Source: an uncultured Prevotella sp. (GTDB lineage: Bacteria; Bacteroidota; Bacteroidia; Bacteroidales; Bacteroidaceae). From it: a stretch of 39,044 nucleotides of DNA. Under the pieces are notes generated by a model. It had not been told where the DNA came from, did not search any database, and was given only the letters and a program-made list of their open reading frames with translations. The stretch is taken from positions 1 to 39,044 of the forward strand of contig ONYZ01000045.1 in the NCBI GenBank assembly GCA_900322175.1. Direction: 5' to 3'. Each line of letters opens with the position of its first letter. Positions within the stretch are counted from its first letter, which is position 1. Below are positions 1 through 8,976 of the stretch, in pieces. Position numbers and translations under genes: made by a program.

Positions 1-597
1 AATAATCTTTGGCAGAGACCTATCCTTCCAATTAGCATTTCTCTTTGACAAACTCCGCTTAACATATCCCAAAGAATCACACTCTCTGGCATCTACGTCA
101 TTTTTCAGGAACCTTTTCATATAGTCTAGTTTTGAATTCAACAATTCAGACCAGTACCAAAAACCATCTACCCGGATGCCCATGTATTTGTAATACATAC
201 ACTTATATGTACCTTGACGCCCTGATGGCTTCTTCATCTCATTAGGATTGTTTTTCTCTCTGCCAAAATAGAATCTAGAATAATCCAAAGGCATGATTAA
301 TATCTTTAATTGAGTCATTTGAGAAACATATCTTTTTGCTAATTCTATGTCATATACAATATTTCTACCAGAAATTGCCATATTGAAAACACCATTACCC
401 AAAAAATTTGGTTTTAATGCATACGCTATGTGCGAATTGCCCAAAATCAAACATCTTATATCGTTAATATGTTCTTCAACATATGCTCTTTTATATGAAT
501 ATTCATTAGGCCGTAAAAATAACAGAAATTCTATCGCTATATTGATAAGCAATAGTATTATGCCTATAATTGTGATATTACGTATAAACTTTTTCAT
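1..597 (-). CDS. SGNH-like protein of polysaccharide locus, 3' end outside window
   Basis: An open frame runs from an ATG at 597 to the window edge (199 codons, no stop). The product starts MKKFIRNITI, has one hydrophobic segment at about residues 7-28, and then a GNSH motif at residues 53-56. That motif resembles block I (G-D/N-S) of SGNH hydrolases and of AlgX/DltD-type partners of MBOAT acyltransferases. The start lies 6 bases after the MBOAT stop, so the two are surely co-transcribed. Inference: an extracytoplasmic partner that transfers or handles the acyl group delivered by the MBOAT protein. The C-terminal catalytic Asp/His block is not in the window, so the family call is tentative. 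The DNA is visibly A+T-richer than the genes to its right, as is common in surface-polysaccharide loci. Confidence 0.7.
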   Translation of the reverse strand, partial: MKKFIRNITIIGIILLLINIAIEFLLFLRPNEYSYKRAYVEEHINDIRCLILGNSHIAYALKPNFLGNGVFNMAISGRNIVYDIELAKRYVSQMTQLKILIMPLDYSRFYFGREKNNPNEMKKPSGRQGTYKCMYYKYMGIRVDGFWYWSELLNSKLDYMKRFLKNDVDARECDSLGYVKRSLSKRNANWKDRSLPKII

Positions 598-603
598 AGC
601 ATA

Positions 604-2046
604 TCAGAATTGGAAATAAATAAAGGACTGGGGTTTTCCTGTATTAAACAGAATCAACAGATAGATAATAATATACAACGCCCACTTTGTGGCTTTTTTA
701 CTAAATAGCCTGTTATTAGGGAACTGCAGTGCATGCTGCTTGTCTCTTTGTAGCCATTCTATGAGAAGAAGTATAAGACCGAAGAAGAAATACTTTATCC
801 CATAAAGCATGGATGCATCGAAGAACTTGTTTGAAACCATTGCCGAAAAATAGCCTACGGCTTGCGTCATAGATTCGGAGCGTGAAAATATTCTACTGAT
901 AACGACAAGAAAGAATGTCAACGCCATTTGTAACATTTCTTTGATGTTGGGGAAATAATGCCCGTATGCTACCACATTCTTATATTTGGTATTGATGCCA
1001 AAGATATTATAAATAGCGAGTAGGGTGGCATGATAAAGACCCCAGCAGACGTATGTCCAATTGGCTGCATGCCATAAGCCGCTAATAGCCCAAACGATAT
1101 AAACGTTACGAATGACTTTCCATTTATCGCACCTACTGCCGCCTAACGGAAAATATACGTAGTCGCGGAACCACGTGGTAAGAGAAATATGCCAACGACG
1201 CCAGAACTCAGGAATACTACGTGAGAAATACGGGTAGTTGAAGTTTCGCATCAGATTGAAGCCAAATAATCGTGCGCAACCGATGGCGATGTCTGAGTAG
1301 CCTGAAAAATCGCAGTATATTTGGAATGTGAATAGGACTCCAAGAAGAAAAAGCATCAATCCTGGCAAGTCTGCATAATGCCCCCAATAGTCGTTGACAA
1401 CTGTTGCACAATTATCAGCAATAACGAGCTTCTTTACGAATCCCCAAAGCATCTGCCGCATTCCGTCAACTGCTTTGGCATAGTCAAACTGCCGTTTTCT
1501 CTGGAACTGCGGTAGCAGGTTCGTTGCCCGTTCAATAGGGCCTGCCACCAACTGCGGGAAGAAACTGATGTAGGCAAAGAACTCTACAGGGTCATGAGTA
1601 GCTGGTAGTTTCTTTTGATAAACGTCAATTGTATAGCTAAGAGCCTGGAACGTATAGAAACTGATGCCAACGGGCAATACGATGTTCATCGTTACCCAGT
1701 CTAAATGCCAACCAAATGCACCCAACAACGCATCAAGGTTTTCTACAAAAAAGTTATAGTACTTGAACACCCCAAGGATGCTTAAGTTCAGAATAATGTT
1801 AGCTGCACTTACCCACTTTTGCTTTCGCCGTTGTCCCTCATAGTGCTCCAAAAGTAGGCCACTACCATAGCTACAAAGCGATGTCAGGGCTATTAAGAAT
1901 AAGAATCGCCAATCCCACCAACCATAGAAGATGTAACTCGCGACGACAATCAACATGTTTTGCCATCGTCGCTCACGAAACACAAACCAATAGAGCAGGA
2001 ACACTATCGGCAGGAATGCCAAGAACTCTAAAGAATTGAAAAGCAT
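604..2046 (-). CDS. MBOAT family O-acyltransferase (AlgI/DltB-like)
   Basis: The 480-residue polytopic membrane protein begins MLFNSLEFLAFLPIVFLLYW, the usual N-terminus of AlgI-type MBOAT proteins, and has the normal length for that group. Diagnostic motifs are SFFPQLVAGPIERA (about 161-174), CDFSGYSDIAIG (about 245-256), FWRRWHISLTTWFRDYVYFP with His286, and SGLWHAANWTYVCWGLYH with the presumed catalytic His326. Such proteins move an acyl group, often acetyl, across the membrane onto an exported polysaccharide. It lies 51 bases after the ABC-2 permease gene and 6 bases before the SGNH-like gene. Inference: it acetylates or otherwise acylates the glycan made by this locus. The actual acceptor cannot be read from the sequence. 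Confidence 0.93.
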   Translation of the reverse strand: MLFNSLEFLAFLPIVFLLYWFVFRERRWQNMLIVVASYIFYGWWDWRFLFLIALTSLCSYGSGLLLEHYEGQRRKQKWVSAANIILNLSILGVFKYYNFFVENLDALLGAFGWHLDWVTMNIVLPVGISFYTFQALSYTIDVYQKKLPATHDPVEFFAYISFFPQLVAGPIERATNLLPQFQRKRQFDYAKAVDGMRQMLWGFVKKLVIADNCATVVNDYWGHYADLPGLMLFLLGVLFTFQIYCDFSGYSDIAIGCARLFGFNLMRNFNYPYFSRSIPEFWRRWHISLTTWFRDYVYFPLGGSRCDKWKVIRNVYIVWAISGLWHAANWTYVCWGLYHATLLAIYNIFGINTKYKNVVAYGHYFPNIKEMLQMALTFFLVVISRIFSRSESMTQAVGYFSAMVSNKFFDASMLYGIKYFFFGLILLLIEWLQRDKQHALQFPNNRLFSKKATKWALYIIIYLLILFNTGKPQSFIYFQF

Positions 2047-2097
2047 AATTCGTCAATTATTATTTGCAAAGCTTTAATCTTTTAATTCCATAAGGTT

Positions 2098-2946
2098 CTA
2101 GACGGTATCCATGAAATTACGTTGTACCTTATTAAATATAACGACGCTGAATAGCAACAGTACACTCATAAACAGGAAGCTATAGCCTAAGGCGAACCAT
2201 GAGAAATAGCCCTGTCCCAACGTGGCATACTTGAATGCCTCGATGATAGAGGTCATCGGGTTGGCCATAATCAGTGTGCGAAGCGTTCCCTCTTGTACCA
2301 TGCTGATGGGATAGACAATGGGGGTGGCGTACATCCATAGCTGGACGATAAAAGTGAAGAGTATCGTAAAGTCACGATACTTCGTGGTGAGCGAGGAGAT
2401 CAGGATGCCAAAGCCAAGACCAAGACCTGCCAACATCACGACCAATAGGGGCGTAAGCAGAATAGCCCAATTGGGGGCTATAGGAGCACCTGCCACAAAG
2501 AAATAGAGATAGAGCACCACAAAGAGTCCTACCTGTATGACAAATCGCAACAGATTGGATATCACCACGGCGATGGGCACTACGAGGCGCGGGAAATACA
2601 CCTTGCCGAACATATTCTGATTGGCAGTGAATGTGCTTGACGTCTGATTCAGACAGTCAGAGAAATAGAACCAGCAGATGTTGCCTGCCATATAGAAAAG
2701 AGCCTGGGGCATCCCGTCTGTACTCATTTTGGCAATGCCTCCAAACACCACCATGTTCATGATGACGGTCAAAATAGGTTGTATCAGATACCAAAGCGGA
2801 CCCAGTATGGTCTGCTTATACTGCACCACGATATTGCGCCTGACGAACAGTTCTATCAGGTCGCGATAACGCCAGATCTCTCGGAAATCAATATGCCACA
2901 ATTTTTCATGCGGCCTTATTCTCATTGTCCAGATTTGCTGTTGCAT
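2098..2946 (-). CDS. ABC-2 type polysaccharide export permease (Wzm-like)
   Basis: The 282-residue protein has six hydrophobic segments and an amphipathic N-terminus (IWRYRDLIELFVRRNIVVQY), typical of the Wzm/TagG/KpsM ABC-2 permease family. The segment VQYKQTILGPLWYLIQPILT is characteristic of O-antigen and polyol-phosphate exporters. The family works as a dimer with a separate Wzt/TagH ATPase to move a lipid-linked polysaccharide across the inner membrane. No ATPase gene occurs in the window. The gene that usually follows is replaced here by MBOAT and SGNH-like genes, so the partner probably lies beyond the left edge. The start is 8 bases downstream of the upxY stop, which fits an antiterminated polysaccharide operon. 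Confidence 0.92.
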   Translation of the reverse strand: MQQQIWTMRIRPHEKLWHIDFREIWRYRDLIELFVRRNIVVQYKQTILGPLWYLIQPILTVIMNMVVFGGIAKMSTDGMPQALFYMAGNICWFYFSDCLNQTSSTFTANQNMFGKVYFPRLVVPIAVVISNLLRFVIQVGLFVVLYLYFFVAGAPIAPNWAILLTPLLVVMLAGLGLGFGILISSLTTKYRDFTILFTFIVQLWMYATPIVYPISMVQEGTLRTLIMANPMTSIIEAFKYATLGQGYFSWFALGYSFLFMSVLLLFSVVIFNKVQRNFMDTV

Positions 2947-2954
2947 ATAATTGT

Positions 2955-3659
2955 TTAAACTGATTCTTCTTTTCCAACCTTTTCAAGACAATAAGATGGA
3001 ATATAAGCGGTGGTCAAGCCGGATTGAAGGCCTTTGATGGTAATGACCACCCTCCTTTGTCCTGCTATACGGGCGACACGGCCTGTTATATCTTTAAAGG
3101 GGCCATCGTTGATACGCACTAAATCGTTAGAAAGAAACCGGCAGGTATTGGTGTCGATTTCCATCACATGCTCGTCGAGCAGAGCGGTAACTCTGACTAA
3201 TGGTTCCATATCTTTGGAACGGACTGTCAACGGTGGGTTGTGGCCGTCCTTGTCGGTAACGAAATGATTGTAATAGTAAGTGGTATATTGCGACATTTTG
3301 GAATGCCTGACATACTTTTCCGCTTCTTGCTCCGTCATGTATGCAAAAAGAAGGTTCATGAAAGGGAACAGCTTTCTTTGTTTCTTGCCCGTCTCTTTAT
3401 TTATGATGTCTTTCCATACCTTCGCCAGATAGACGTAGGTGCCGTCTTCAATGAGGGTATCTGCAACCGTCTGCGCCTGCCCATACTTGATACGGAGGAC
3501 ATACCAAGCCTTGTCTTCACACGGCACATATCTTACCGACACCCCTGTTTTTGAGCTTTTCGCTTCGGGGATGGCAAAGGATACAAATCCTGAGCAATTC
3601 TCGTCCTTGATATTAGCATTATCCAATGCGTTCATATCCAACGGCCTATTATATTTCAT
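2955..3659 (-). CDS. upxY: UpxY-like NusG-family transcription antiterminator
   Basis: A NusG N-terminal domain begins at KAWYVLRIKYGQ. The KOW-like C-terminal part is seen in VRINDGPFKDITGRVARI. UpxY proteins are NusG paralogues that stop premature termination in the long capsule operon they head, as this gene does. I place the start at the ATG at 3659 (MKYNRPLDMNALD, 234 residues). A longer frame opens at an ATG at 3767, but a convincing -7 box (TATATTTG, 3701-3708) lies inside that extension, so a transcript from it would begin near 3694, after the upstream ATG. The extra N-terminal residues before the NGN domain are not conserved as far as I can judge, and the ATG at 3635 is another possible start. 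Confidence 0.87.
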   Translation of the reverse strand: MKYNRPLDMNALDNANIKDENCSGFVSFAIPEAKSSKTGVSVRYVPCEDKAWYVLRIKYGQAQTVADTLIEDGTYVYLAKVWKDIINKETGKKQRKLFPFMNLLFAYMTEQEAEKYVRHSKMSQYTTYYYNHFVTDKDGHNPPLTVRSKDMEPLVRVTALLDEHVMEIDTNTCRFLSNDLVRINDGPFKDITGRVARIAGQRRVVITIKGLQSGLTTAYIPSYCLEKVGKEESV

Positions 3660-3700
3660 ATAGCGCCAACACGAAATCCCTGTGTCGGTATTTGCAGGTG

Positions 3701-3731
3701 CAAATATAGGAAAAAGATTTGGATCAAACAA
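3701..3731 (-). promoter_or_regulatory. promoter of the upxY polysaccharide operon
   Basis: On the minus strand TATATTTG (3708-3701) matches the Bacteroidota -7 box TAnnTTTG and is followed by CACC, a frequent context. A TTG at 3731-3729 sits 20 bases upstream, where the -33 element is expected. Predicted start is near 3694, giving a leader of about 35 bases to the ATG at 3659. Confidence 0.6.
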
Positions 3732-3734
3732 GCG

Positions 3735-3778
3735 TTTTTGTCCAAATCTATACTTTTTACCCCACATTTGGACAAAAA
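3735..3778. repeat. perfect 13-bp inverted repeat upstream of upxY promoter
   Basis: The arms TTTTTGTCCAAAT (3735-3747) and ATTTGGACAAAAA (3766-3778) are exact reverse complements with an 18-base spacer. The pair lies directly upstream of the -33 position of the upxY promoter, as expected for a binding site for a dimeric or paired regulator. It has no T-run that would make it a terminator. Confidence 0.7.
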
Positions 3779-3894
3779 CCTGTTATTCTGCCTTATGAAA
3801 TCTGCCACCTTGGGATTTAAGGCTTTTATCTAAGGATTACGCTTTACTGGGAGACGGAGAATGTGATCAATTCTCATTTTTCTCGCATAAATAT

Positions 3895-3925
3895 TTTGTG
3901 GATTGCAAATAATTGCGTACTTTTG
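3895..3925 (+). promoter_or_regulatory. consensus Bacteroidota promoter for the secreted protein gene
   Basis: TTTG (3895-3898) and TACTTTTG (3918-3925) are separated by 19 bases, an almost ideal -33/-7 pair for the major sigma factor of this phylum. Predicted start is near 3932, about 23 bases before the ATG at 3955. This is the best-formed promoter in the window. Confidence 0.8.
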
Positions 3926-3954
3926 TCGCCGAAAAATAAGCCTACCATAATTTA

Positions 3955-5019
3955 ATGGCTAACTGTATTATGAACAAGAAAAATCTGTTACGTGCCGTAA
4001 TGGCACTTACATTGCAATTGTGTGCTCTTCCCGTTGCAGCCAAAGCGGTGACAGCCCAGCAGGCTAGTCAGGATTCGCTAGTAAATGTTATTGCATATTT
4101 CTGCAAGAACGACACCATGTGTTATCAGTATCAGGATTACGAGGCTAAGGTGGAAAACAATGATACCATCGTAGACCACTACATCAAGAGTGATATACAA
4201 TTGGTAGTAGTCGACTCGACGTCGAAAGGATATCTGATAGAATACAATGCGCTGAACACTACAGTGGAATATAAAGACTCTATGTTTACACGTGTGATGC
4301 AGTCGATAATGGAAAAGATGGGCGATGTGAAGGTGCTGTTTTCTACAGATGAGTATGGTACTATCGAACACGTGAAGAACTGGACAGAGGTAAAAAACAA
4401 TATGAAAGCTGCATCTAAGGCGATATTTGACTCAATCTACGCTAACATGCCTGCGATGAGTGAAGTTTTTCCTCGACAGCGCTTTGAAGCACAGATAGCA
4501 ACTCTGTATTCTAACGAGAAGGCTTTCCTGGCCAATAATGACGATCTGCAGTTGCTGTTCTTGCTGCATGGCAAGTCGCTGCCTATAGGTAAAGTGGAGA
4601 ACGACGATCCTTCGGACAACGGATATCCACAGCATAGCGTAATTGTGACAAGTTATGGTAAGACTGACGATGACTACGGATTCGAAGATGATTATTATGT
4701 GCATTCCGTATCAGAAACCACCATCCCCAAAGATGACGTAAAGGATATGCTGAAGTTGTACTTCAACAAGATGATAAGCGACAAGCACCTGGAAGAGGTG
4801 AACCAAACTATCGACTCAACAGAATATAGCGAGGCTAAGGTCACCAACTCTGAGCAGTACAACTACTTCTATAATGGTTGGCCATGCGAGATGACGCAGT
4901 CGAAACTTATAGACCTGATGGGAACACAAACCATCGAGATAAAAACTATTGTATGGACTACTCGCCGATGGGGCGTGTATGAAGATGACGACAGCCCAAC
5001 CTATGATGGTACGATGTAG
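3955..5019 (+). CDS. secreted protein of unknown function
   Basis: A 354-residue product that I do not recognise. The N-terminus has a clear signal peptide (MNKKNLLRAVMALTLQLCALPVAAKA, cleavage probably after AKA or nearby), so the mature protein should be periplasmic or outside the cell. The second ATG, at 3970, starts exactly at MNKKN and is an equally good start. The mature part is acidic, rich in Asp, Tyr and Thr, and predicted soluble, with no further hydrophobic segment. Motifs such as DEYGTIEHVKNW and GWPCEMTQSKLI give no family match from memory. The gene stands alone between a divergent polysaccharide operon and a convergent phosphatase operon. No strong terminator is visible after it. 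Confidence 0.85.
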   Translation: MANCIMNKKNLLRAVMALTLQLCALPVAAKAVTAQQASQDSLVNVIAYFCKNDTMCYQYQDYEAKVENNDTIVDHYIKSDIQLVVVDSTSKGYLIEYNALNTTVEYKDSMFTRVMQSIMEKMGDVKVLFSTDEYGTIEHVKNWTEVKNNMKAASKAIFDSIYANMPAMSEVFPRQRFEAQIATLYSNEKAFLANNDDLQLLFLLHGKSLPIGKVENDDPSDNGYPQHSVIVTSYGKTDDDYGFEDDYYVHSVSETTIPKDDVKDMLKLYFNKMISDKHLEEVNQTIDSTEYSEAKVTNSEQYNYFYNGWPCEMTQSKLIDLMGTQTIEIKTIVWTTRRWGVYEDDDSPTYDGTM

Positions 5020-5115
5020 CGGCTGGGGCTAATATAAGGGGAGCCAACTTGTGATGCTGTAAAATTCCCATTAGCGTTTTCATTTTCATCGTCATAAGGT
5101 TTGGTTTGGTAACTA

Positions 5116-7047
5116 TTATATGGTTTTAATCTTCAAGCACAGCAGGGTGAGGTCGTCGTTGGGCTCGGCGCCGGAACGGTGGGTGGCTACGGCTTCCTTG
5201 AGTTTGTTGATGACTTCCTCTGAGGTTAGGTTGGCGGTATCGGACATAAGCTCTATAATGCGATCGTCGCCTAGGCGGTCTTGTTGTTGGTTCTCGGCTT
5301 CGTTCAGCCCGTCTGTGTATAGCAACAGCTGTCTGTCGCGAATGTCGTCGATTACTTCGCCATTGAATTCAATACCATCCCAGAGACCGAGTGGCTGATT
5401 GCTATCCTTAGCCTCAAGGAACTGGCCATCGAGTATTGGTGCATTATGGCCGCAATTACAGAACTCCATAATGCCCTTGCGCAGGTCTATCATACCTATA
5501 AACATGGTAACAAACATGCTCTGCTCGTTGTCCTTCACAAGGAATGAGTTCATCTGTGTAGCAACATCCCATGGGGCACGATTCTGCTTGGCAAAGATAC
5601 GGAACAAATCGGTTGTAACAGCCATGAACATTGAGGCGGGAATACCCTTACCTGACACATCGCCTATGCAGAAATACAGTCGCTCATCCTGTATAAAGTA
5701 GTCGTAAAGGTCGCCACCAACCTCTCTGGCTGGCGTCATCGATGCATAGAGGTCGATATCCTGACGATTGGGGAATGGTGGGAACACTCTAGGAATCATA
5801 CCCATCTGGATATCGCTGGCCACCTTTAGCTCGCTCTCGATAGCTGCCTTCATGGCAATATTACGCTTCAGCTCGTTGATGTATTTAACAAGCGAGAGTC
5901 GCATGTTTATAAACGAGTGGTTAAGCTTGCCTATCTCGTCGGCACGATTGGCCTTGGGGAATTTCTTGTAGAATTGTCCAGAAGCAATCGTTTCTGCCTG
6001 AAGTGCTAGTGAATGCAGAGGTTTAAGCTCACGACCTATAACGCGACTGAAGATGAATCGCATCAGAATCAATCCTACGATAACAATGATGACAACTATG
6101 TTAGCTAATCTGTTGTAGGTTCCGAAGATGTCATGTTCTGGACATACGATGGCTACACTCCAACCTGTAGAACCCAATGGCTTGTGGAACACATAGCAAT
6201 CCTGACCTTCGAACATGAGATGGCTCATACCCGTCTCGCCACGCTGCATGGCATGACCAAGGGCTGTAAGGGCCGTATCAGGCTTTTCGAGCGTTGGCGT
6301 AAAGATGGTTTCGTGCAGCAGTTTGGTGGTGTCAGGATGCACGAAGAATGTGCCACCTGCACCTGTCATGATGCTATACGAATTGGGATAGGGCTTAACG
6401 GCTGATATCGTCTTAGATATCCACTCCATCGAGACATCTACTGACAGTGTGCCAACATACGTACCCTTTTCATCCTTTATCGGCCTGCAATACGAGCCAA
6501 TCACCTCTGTGGCATAAATCTCCTCTGGATTATAATCGGCAAAGGGCTCAATCCAGCACGGACGGTCAAGGAGTTTTGGCAACTGATACCAGTCCATATA
6601 GAAGTACTCATACTGGTCGTTACCCTCCTGAGTGGTCTCGATAGTTCCCTGATTGTTATAGCTGAAGGCCGAGAAATACCTACCCTTACCCCTATCCTTG
6701 TAGAAATCTGGTTCGAAGGCTATAGAGCAACCATTAAGATCTGGGTTGCTCTTAAGCAGGTGTCTGGAATAAGCAAACATCGAGTCGGGCTTATTCACAT
6801 TGCGACCAGGAAGCCATATAAAATTGTCTGACGCTATGACCACGCGATTCAGCAGACTGTTTACACGCAGCACAGTGTTGTCGAGCACCTTGGTGGCACG
6901 ACTGATAGCCTCCTGACGAACAGCCTTACGCGACTCTACAAACACAAATCCCAAGGCAGCCACAAAGATAATGGTGGCTATAAGCACTATTATGATGCTT
7001 AATCTCCTAGAGAGCGACTTGCGTATATAGAGTAGTGGATTCTTCAT
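5116..7047 (-). CDS. membrane sensor phosphatase: dCache-HAMP-SpoIIE (copy 2)
   Basis: Order of parts: N-terminal membrane segment (IIIVLIATIIFVAALGFVFV), extracellular double-Cache sensor of about 250 residues, second membrane segment (IVVIIVIVGLILMRFIFSRV), HAMP linker, and a C-terminal PP2C/SpoIIE phosphatase. The metal-binding motifs are intact: GGDLYDYF, GDVSGKGIPAS, NCGHNAPIL, LLYTDGLNEAEN and PNDDLTLL. Such proteins dephosphorylate an anti-sigma-factor antagonist (STAS) protein in partner-switching systems. I start it at 7047, where ATG overlaps the stop of the upstream paralogue as ATGA, the hallmark of translational coupling; this also aligns the N-terminus with the paralogue. An ATG at 7068 would add seven residues. 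It is very similar to the upstream copy over its whole length. No STAS or anti-sigma gene is in the window. Confidence 0.92.
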   Translation of the reverse strand: MKNPLLYIRKSLSRRLSIIIVLIATIIFVAALGFVFVESRKAVRQEAISRATKVLDNTVLRVNSLLNRVVIASDNFIWLPGRNVNKPDSMFAYSRHLLKSNPDLNGCSIAFEPDFYKDRGKGRYFSAFSYNNQGTIETTQEGNDQYEYFYMDWYQLPKLLDRPCWIEPFADYNPEEIYATEVIGSYCRPIKDEKGTYVGTLSVDVSMEWISKTISAVKPYPNSYSIMTGAGGTFFVHPDTTKLLHETIFTPTLEKPDTALTALGHAMQRGETGMSHLMFEGQDCYVFHKPLGSTGWSVAIVCPEHDIFGTYNRLANIVVIIVIVGLILMRFIFSRVIGRELKPLHSLALQAETIASGQFYKKFPKANRADEIGKLNHSFINMRLSLVKYINELKRNIAMKAAIESELKVASDIQMGMIPRVFPPFPNRQDIDLYASMTPAREVGGDLYDYFIQDERLYFCIGDVSGKGIPASMFMAVTTDLFRIFAKQNRAPWDVATQMNSFLVKDNEQSMFVTMFIGMIDLRKGIMEFCNCGHNAPILDGQFLEAKDSNQPLGLWDGIEFNGEVIDDIRDRQLLLYTDGLNEAENQQQDRLGDDRIIELMSDTANLTSEEVINKLKEAVATHRSGAEPNDDLTLLCLKIKTI

Positions 7048-8972
7048 AGCGATTTGATTGACAGACATAATAATGTTAGATCGTCGTTGGGTTCGGCGCC
7101 AGCACGATGATTGATAACAGCAGCTCTGAGTTTGGTTACTACCTCCTCAGAACTGAGATGGGCAGTGTCTTGCATCAGTTCCAACAGGCGCTCATCACCC
7201 AGACGGTCTTTCTCCTGATTCTCAGCCTCGTTCAGACCATCAGTATAAAGCAGCAACTGCTTGTCGCGGATATCTTCGATAACCTCGCCCACAAATGCAT
7301 TGCTCTCCCAGAGTCCGAGTGGATGGTTGGTGTCCTTGGCCTCAAGGAACTTTCCATCGAGTATTGGTGCATTATGGCCACAATTGCAGAATTCCATCAG
7401 TCCCTTACGCAGGTCGATCATACCAATAAACATGGTTACAAACATACTCTGTTCGTTGTCCTTTACCAGGAATGAGTTCATCTGTGTAGCAACCTCCCAT
7501 GGGGCACGATTTTGTTGTGCGACAATACGGAACAGATTGCGAGTGATAGCCATAAACATAGATGCAGGGATACCCTTACCTGATACGTCGCCTATGCAGA
7601 AGTACAGTCGCTCGTCTTGTATAAAGTAGTCGTATAGGTCACCTCCAACCACCTTGGCAGGCATCATCGTTGCATATAGGTCGATGTCCTGACGATGGGG
7701 GAATGGTGGGAATATTCTAGGTATCATACCCATCTGGATATCGCTTGCCACCTTGAGCTCGCTCTCGATAGAGGCCTTCATGGCAGTGGTATTCTTCAGT
7801 TCCTCGATAAAGTTTACCAGCGAGCGCTGCATATTGGTGAACGTGTGGTTCAGCGTGCCTATCTCGTCGATACGCTTGTCTTCAGGCAGAGTCTTGTCGA
7901 ACTGGCCCGAGGCGATAGTCTCAGCCTGGAGGGCTAATGTGTGCAGAGGATTAAGTTCGTGGCCAATAATGCGGCTGAACACAAACAGCATCACTATCAA
8001 TCCAAGTATTACGATGGCGATAACTATCCTGTACAATCGATTGTAGGCGCCAAAGATATCACTCTCTGGACATACAATACCGACACTCCATCCTGTAGAA
8101 CCCAGTGCCTTATAGAACACATAGCAGTCCTGTCCCTCGAACGTAAGCTGTCGCATACCCGTTTCACCACGCTGCATGGCATGACCTAGGGCAGTAAGAG
8201 CTGTATCTAGCTTTTCAAGCGTGGGAGTAAAAATTGTCTCGTTGAAGAGTTTGGTAGAGTCAGGATGTACAAAGTATGTTCCACCTGCACCTATCATAAT
8301 ACTATACGAGTTGGGATAGGGCTTAACCTCAGATATAGTCTTCGACAACCACTCCAGCGAGATATCTGTAGATATCGTACCAATATAGTTTCCTTCGTTA
8401 TCCCTCAGTGGTTTGCAATACGAAGCTATAACCTCCTTAGTATAGACGGCTTCAGGGTTGTAGTCGACAAAAGGTTCTGTCCACACTGGATAATCGAGCA
8501 GCTTAGCCATCTGATACCAGTCGAAATAGAAGTACTCGTACTGTTCGTTACCCTCCTGAGTGGTTTCGATTGTACCATGATTGTTGTAGCTGTAGGCAGA
8601 GAAATAGCGTCCCTTTCCCTTAAAATAATCTGGCTCGAATGATATCGAACAACCATTTAGGTCTGGATTACATCTAAGTACTCGCGCTGAATATGTAAAC
8701 ATCGAATCAGGAGCGTCAAGATGTCGTAGAGGCAGCCACTCAAAGTTGTCTGTAGCTAATATCACACGATCCAGCAAACTGTTTACACGCATCACAGTGT
8801 TGTCGAGTGTCTCAGTAGCACTGCTGATAGCCTCCTCACGAACGGCTTTGCGCGATTCTACAAACATAAATCCCAATGCCGCCACAAAGATAATTGTAGC
8901 GATAAGCACTATCAGAAGACTAAGTCTCTTGGATAGCGAGTGGCGGATATAGCTGCTCATTGGGATTCTCAT
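7044..8972 (-). CDS. membrane sensor phosphatase: dCache-HAMP-SpoIIE (copy 1)
   Basis: A 642-residue paralogue of the next gene with the same layout: membrane segment (SLLIVLIATIIFVAALGFMF), double-Cache domain, second membrane segment (IVIAIVILGLIVMLFVFSRI), HAMP, SpoIIE phosphatase. Conserved Asp motifs GGDLYDYF, GDVSGKGIPAS, LLYTDGLNEAEN and PNDDLTLL are present, so it should be active. The start 4 bases after the binding-protein gene (ATG 8972) is taken; an internal ATG at 8960 aligns better with copy 2. The tandem pair arose by duplication, and both sensors differ mostly in the Cache domain. Inference: they read related extracellular signals and act on a shared or related phosphoprotein elsewhere in the genome. 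Confidence 0.92.
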   Translation of the reverse strand: MRIPMSSYIRHSLSKRLSLLIVLIATIIFVAALGFMFVESRKAVREEAISSATETLDNTVMRVNSLLDRVILATDNFEWLPLRHLDAPDSMFTYSARVLRCNPDLNGCSISFEPDYFKGKGRYFSAYSYNNHGTIETTQEGNEQYEYFYFDWYQMAKLLDYPVWTEPFVDYNPEAVYTKEVIASYCKPLRDNEGNYIGTISTDISLEWLSKTISEVKPYPNSYSIMIGAGGTYFVHPDSTKLFNETIFTPTLEKLDTALTALGHAMQRGETGMRQLTFEGQDCYVFYKALGSTGWSVGIVCPESDIFGAYNRLYRIVIAIVILGLIVMLFVFSRIIGHELNPLHTLALQAETIASGQFDKTLPEDKRIDEIGTLNHTFTNMQRSLVNFIEELKNTTAMKASIESELKVASDIQMGMIPRIFPPFPHRQDIDLYATMMPAKVVGGDLYDYFIQDERLYFCIGDVSGKGIPASMFMAITRNLFRIVAQQNRAPWEVATQMNSFLVKDNEQSMFVTMFIGMIDLRKGLMEFCNCGHNAPILDGKFLEAKDTNHPLGLWESNAFVGEVIEDIRDKQLLLYTDGLNEAENQEKDRLGDERLLELMQDTAHLSSEEVVTKLRAAVINHRAGAEPNDDLTLLCLSIKSL

Positions 8973-8976
8973 ACGC

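Noticed and set aside
347-619. Plus-strand reading frame near the left edge
   Set aside because: It is the complement of the SGNH-like gene, which has a start tightly linked to MBOAT and a recognisable motif.
3660-3767. Longer upxY start at the ATG at 3767
   Set aside because: A good -7 box and TTG lie inside the extension, and the extra residues precede the recognisable domain without clear family similarity.
3735-3778. Invertible capsule promoter flanked by inverted repeats, as at Bacteroides polysaccharide loci
   Set aside because: The 18-base spacer is far too short to hold a promoter, and the promoter found lies outside the repeats. No recombinase gene is in view.
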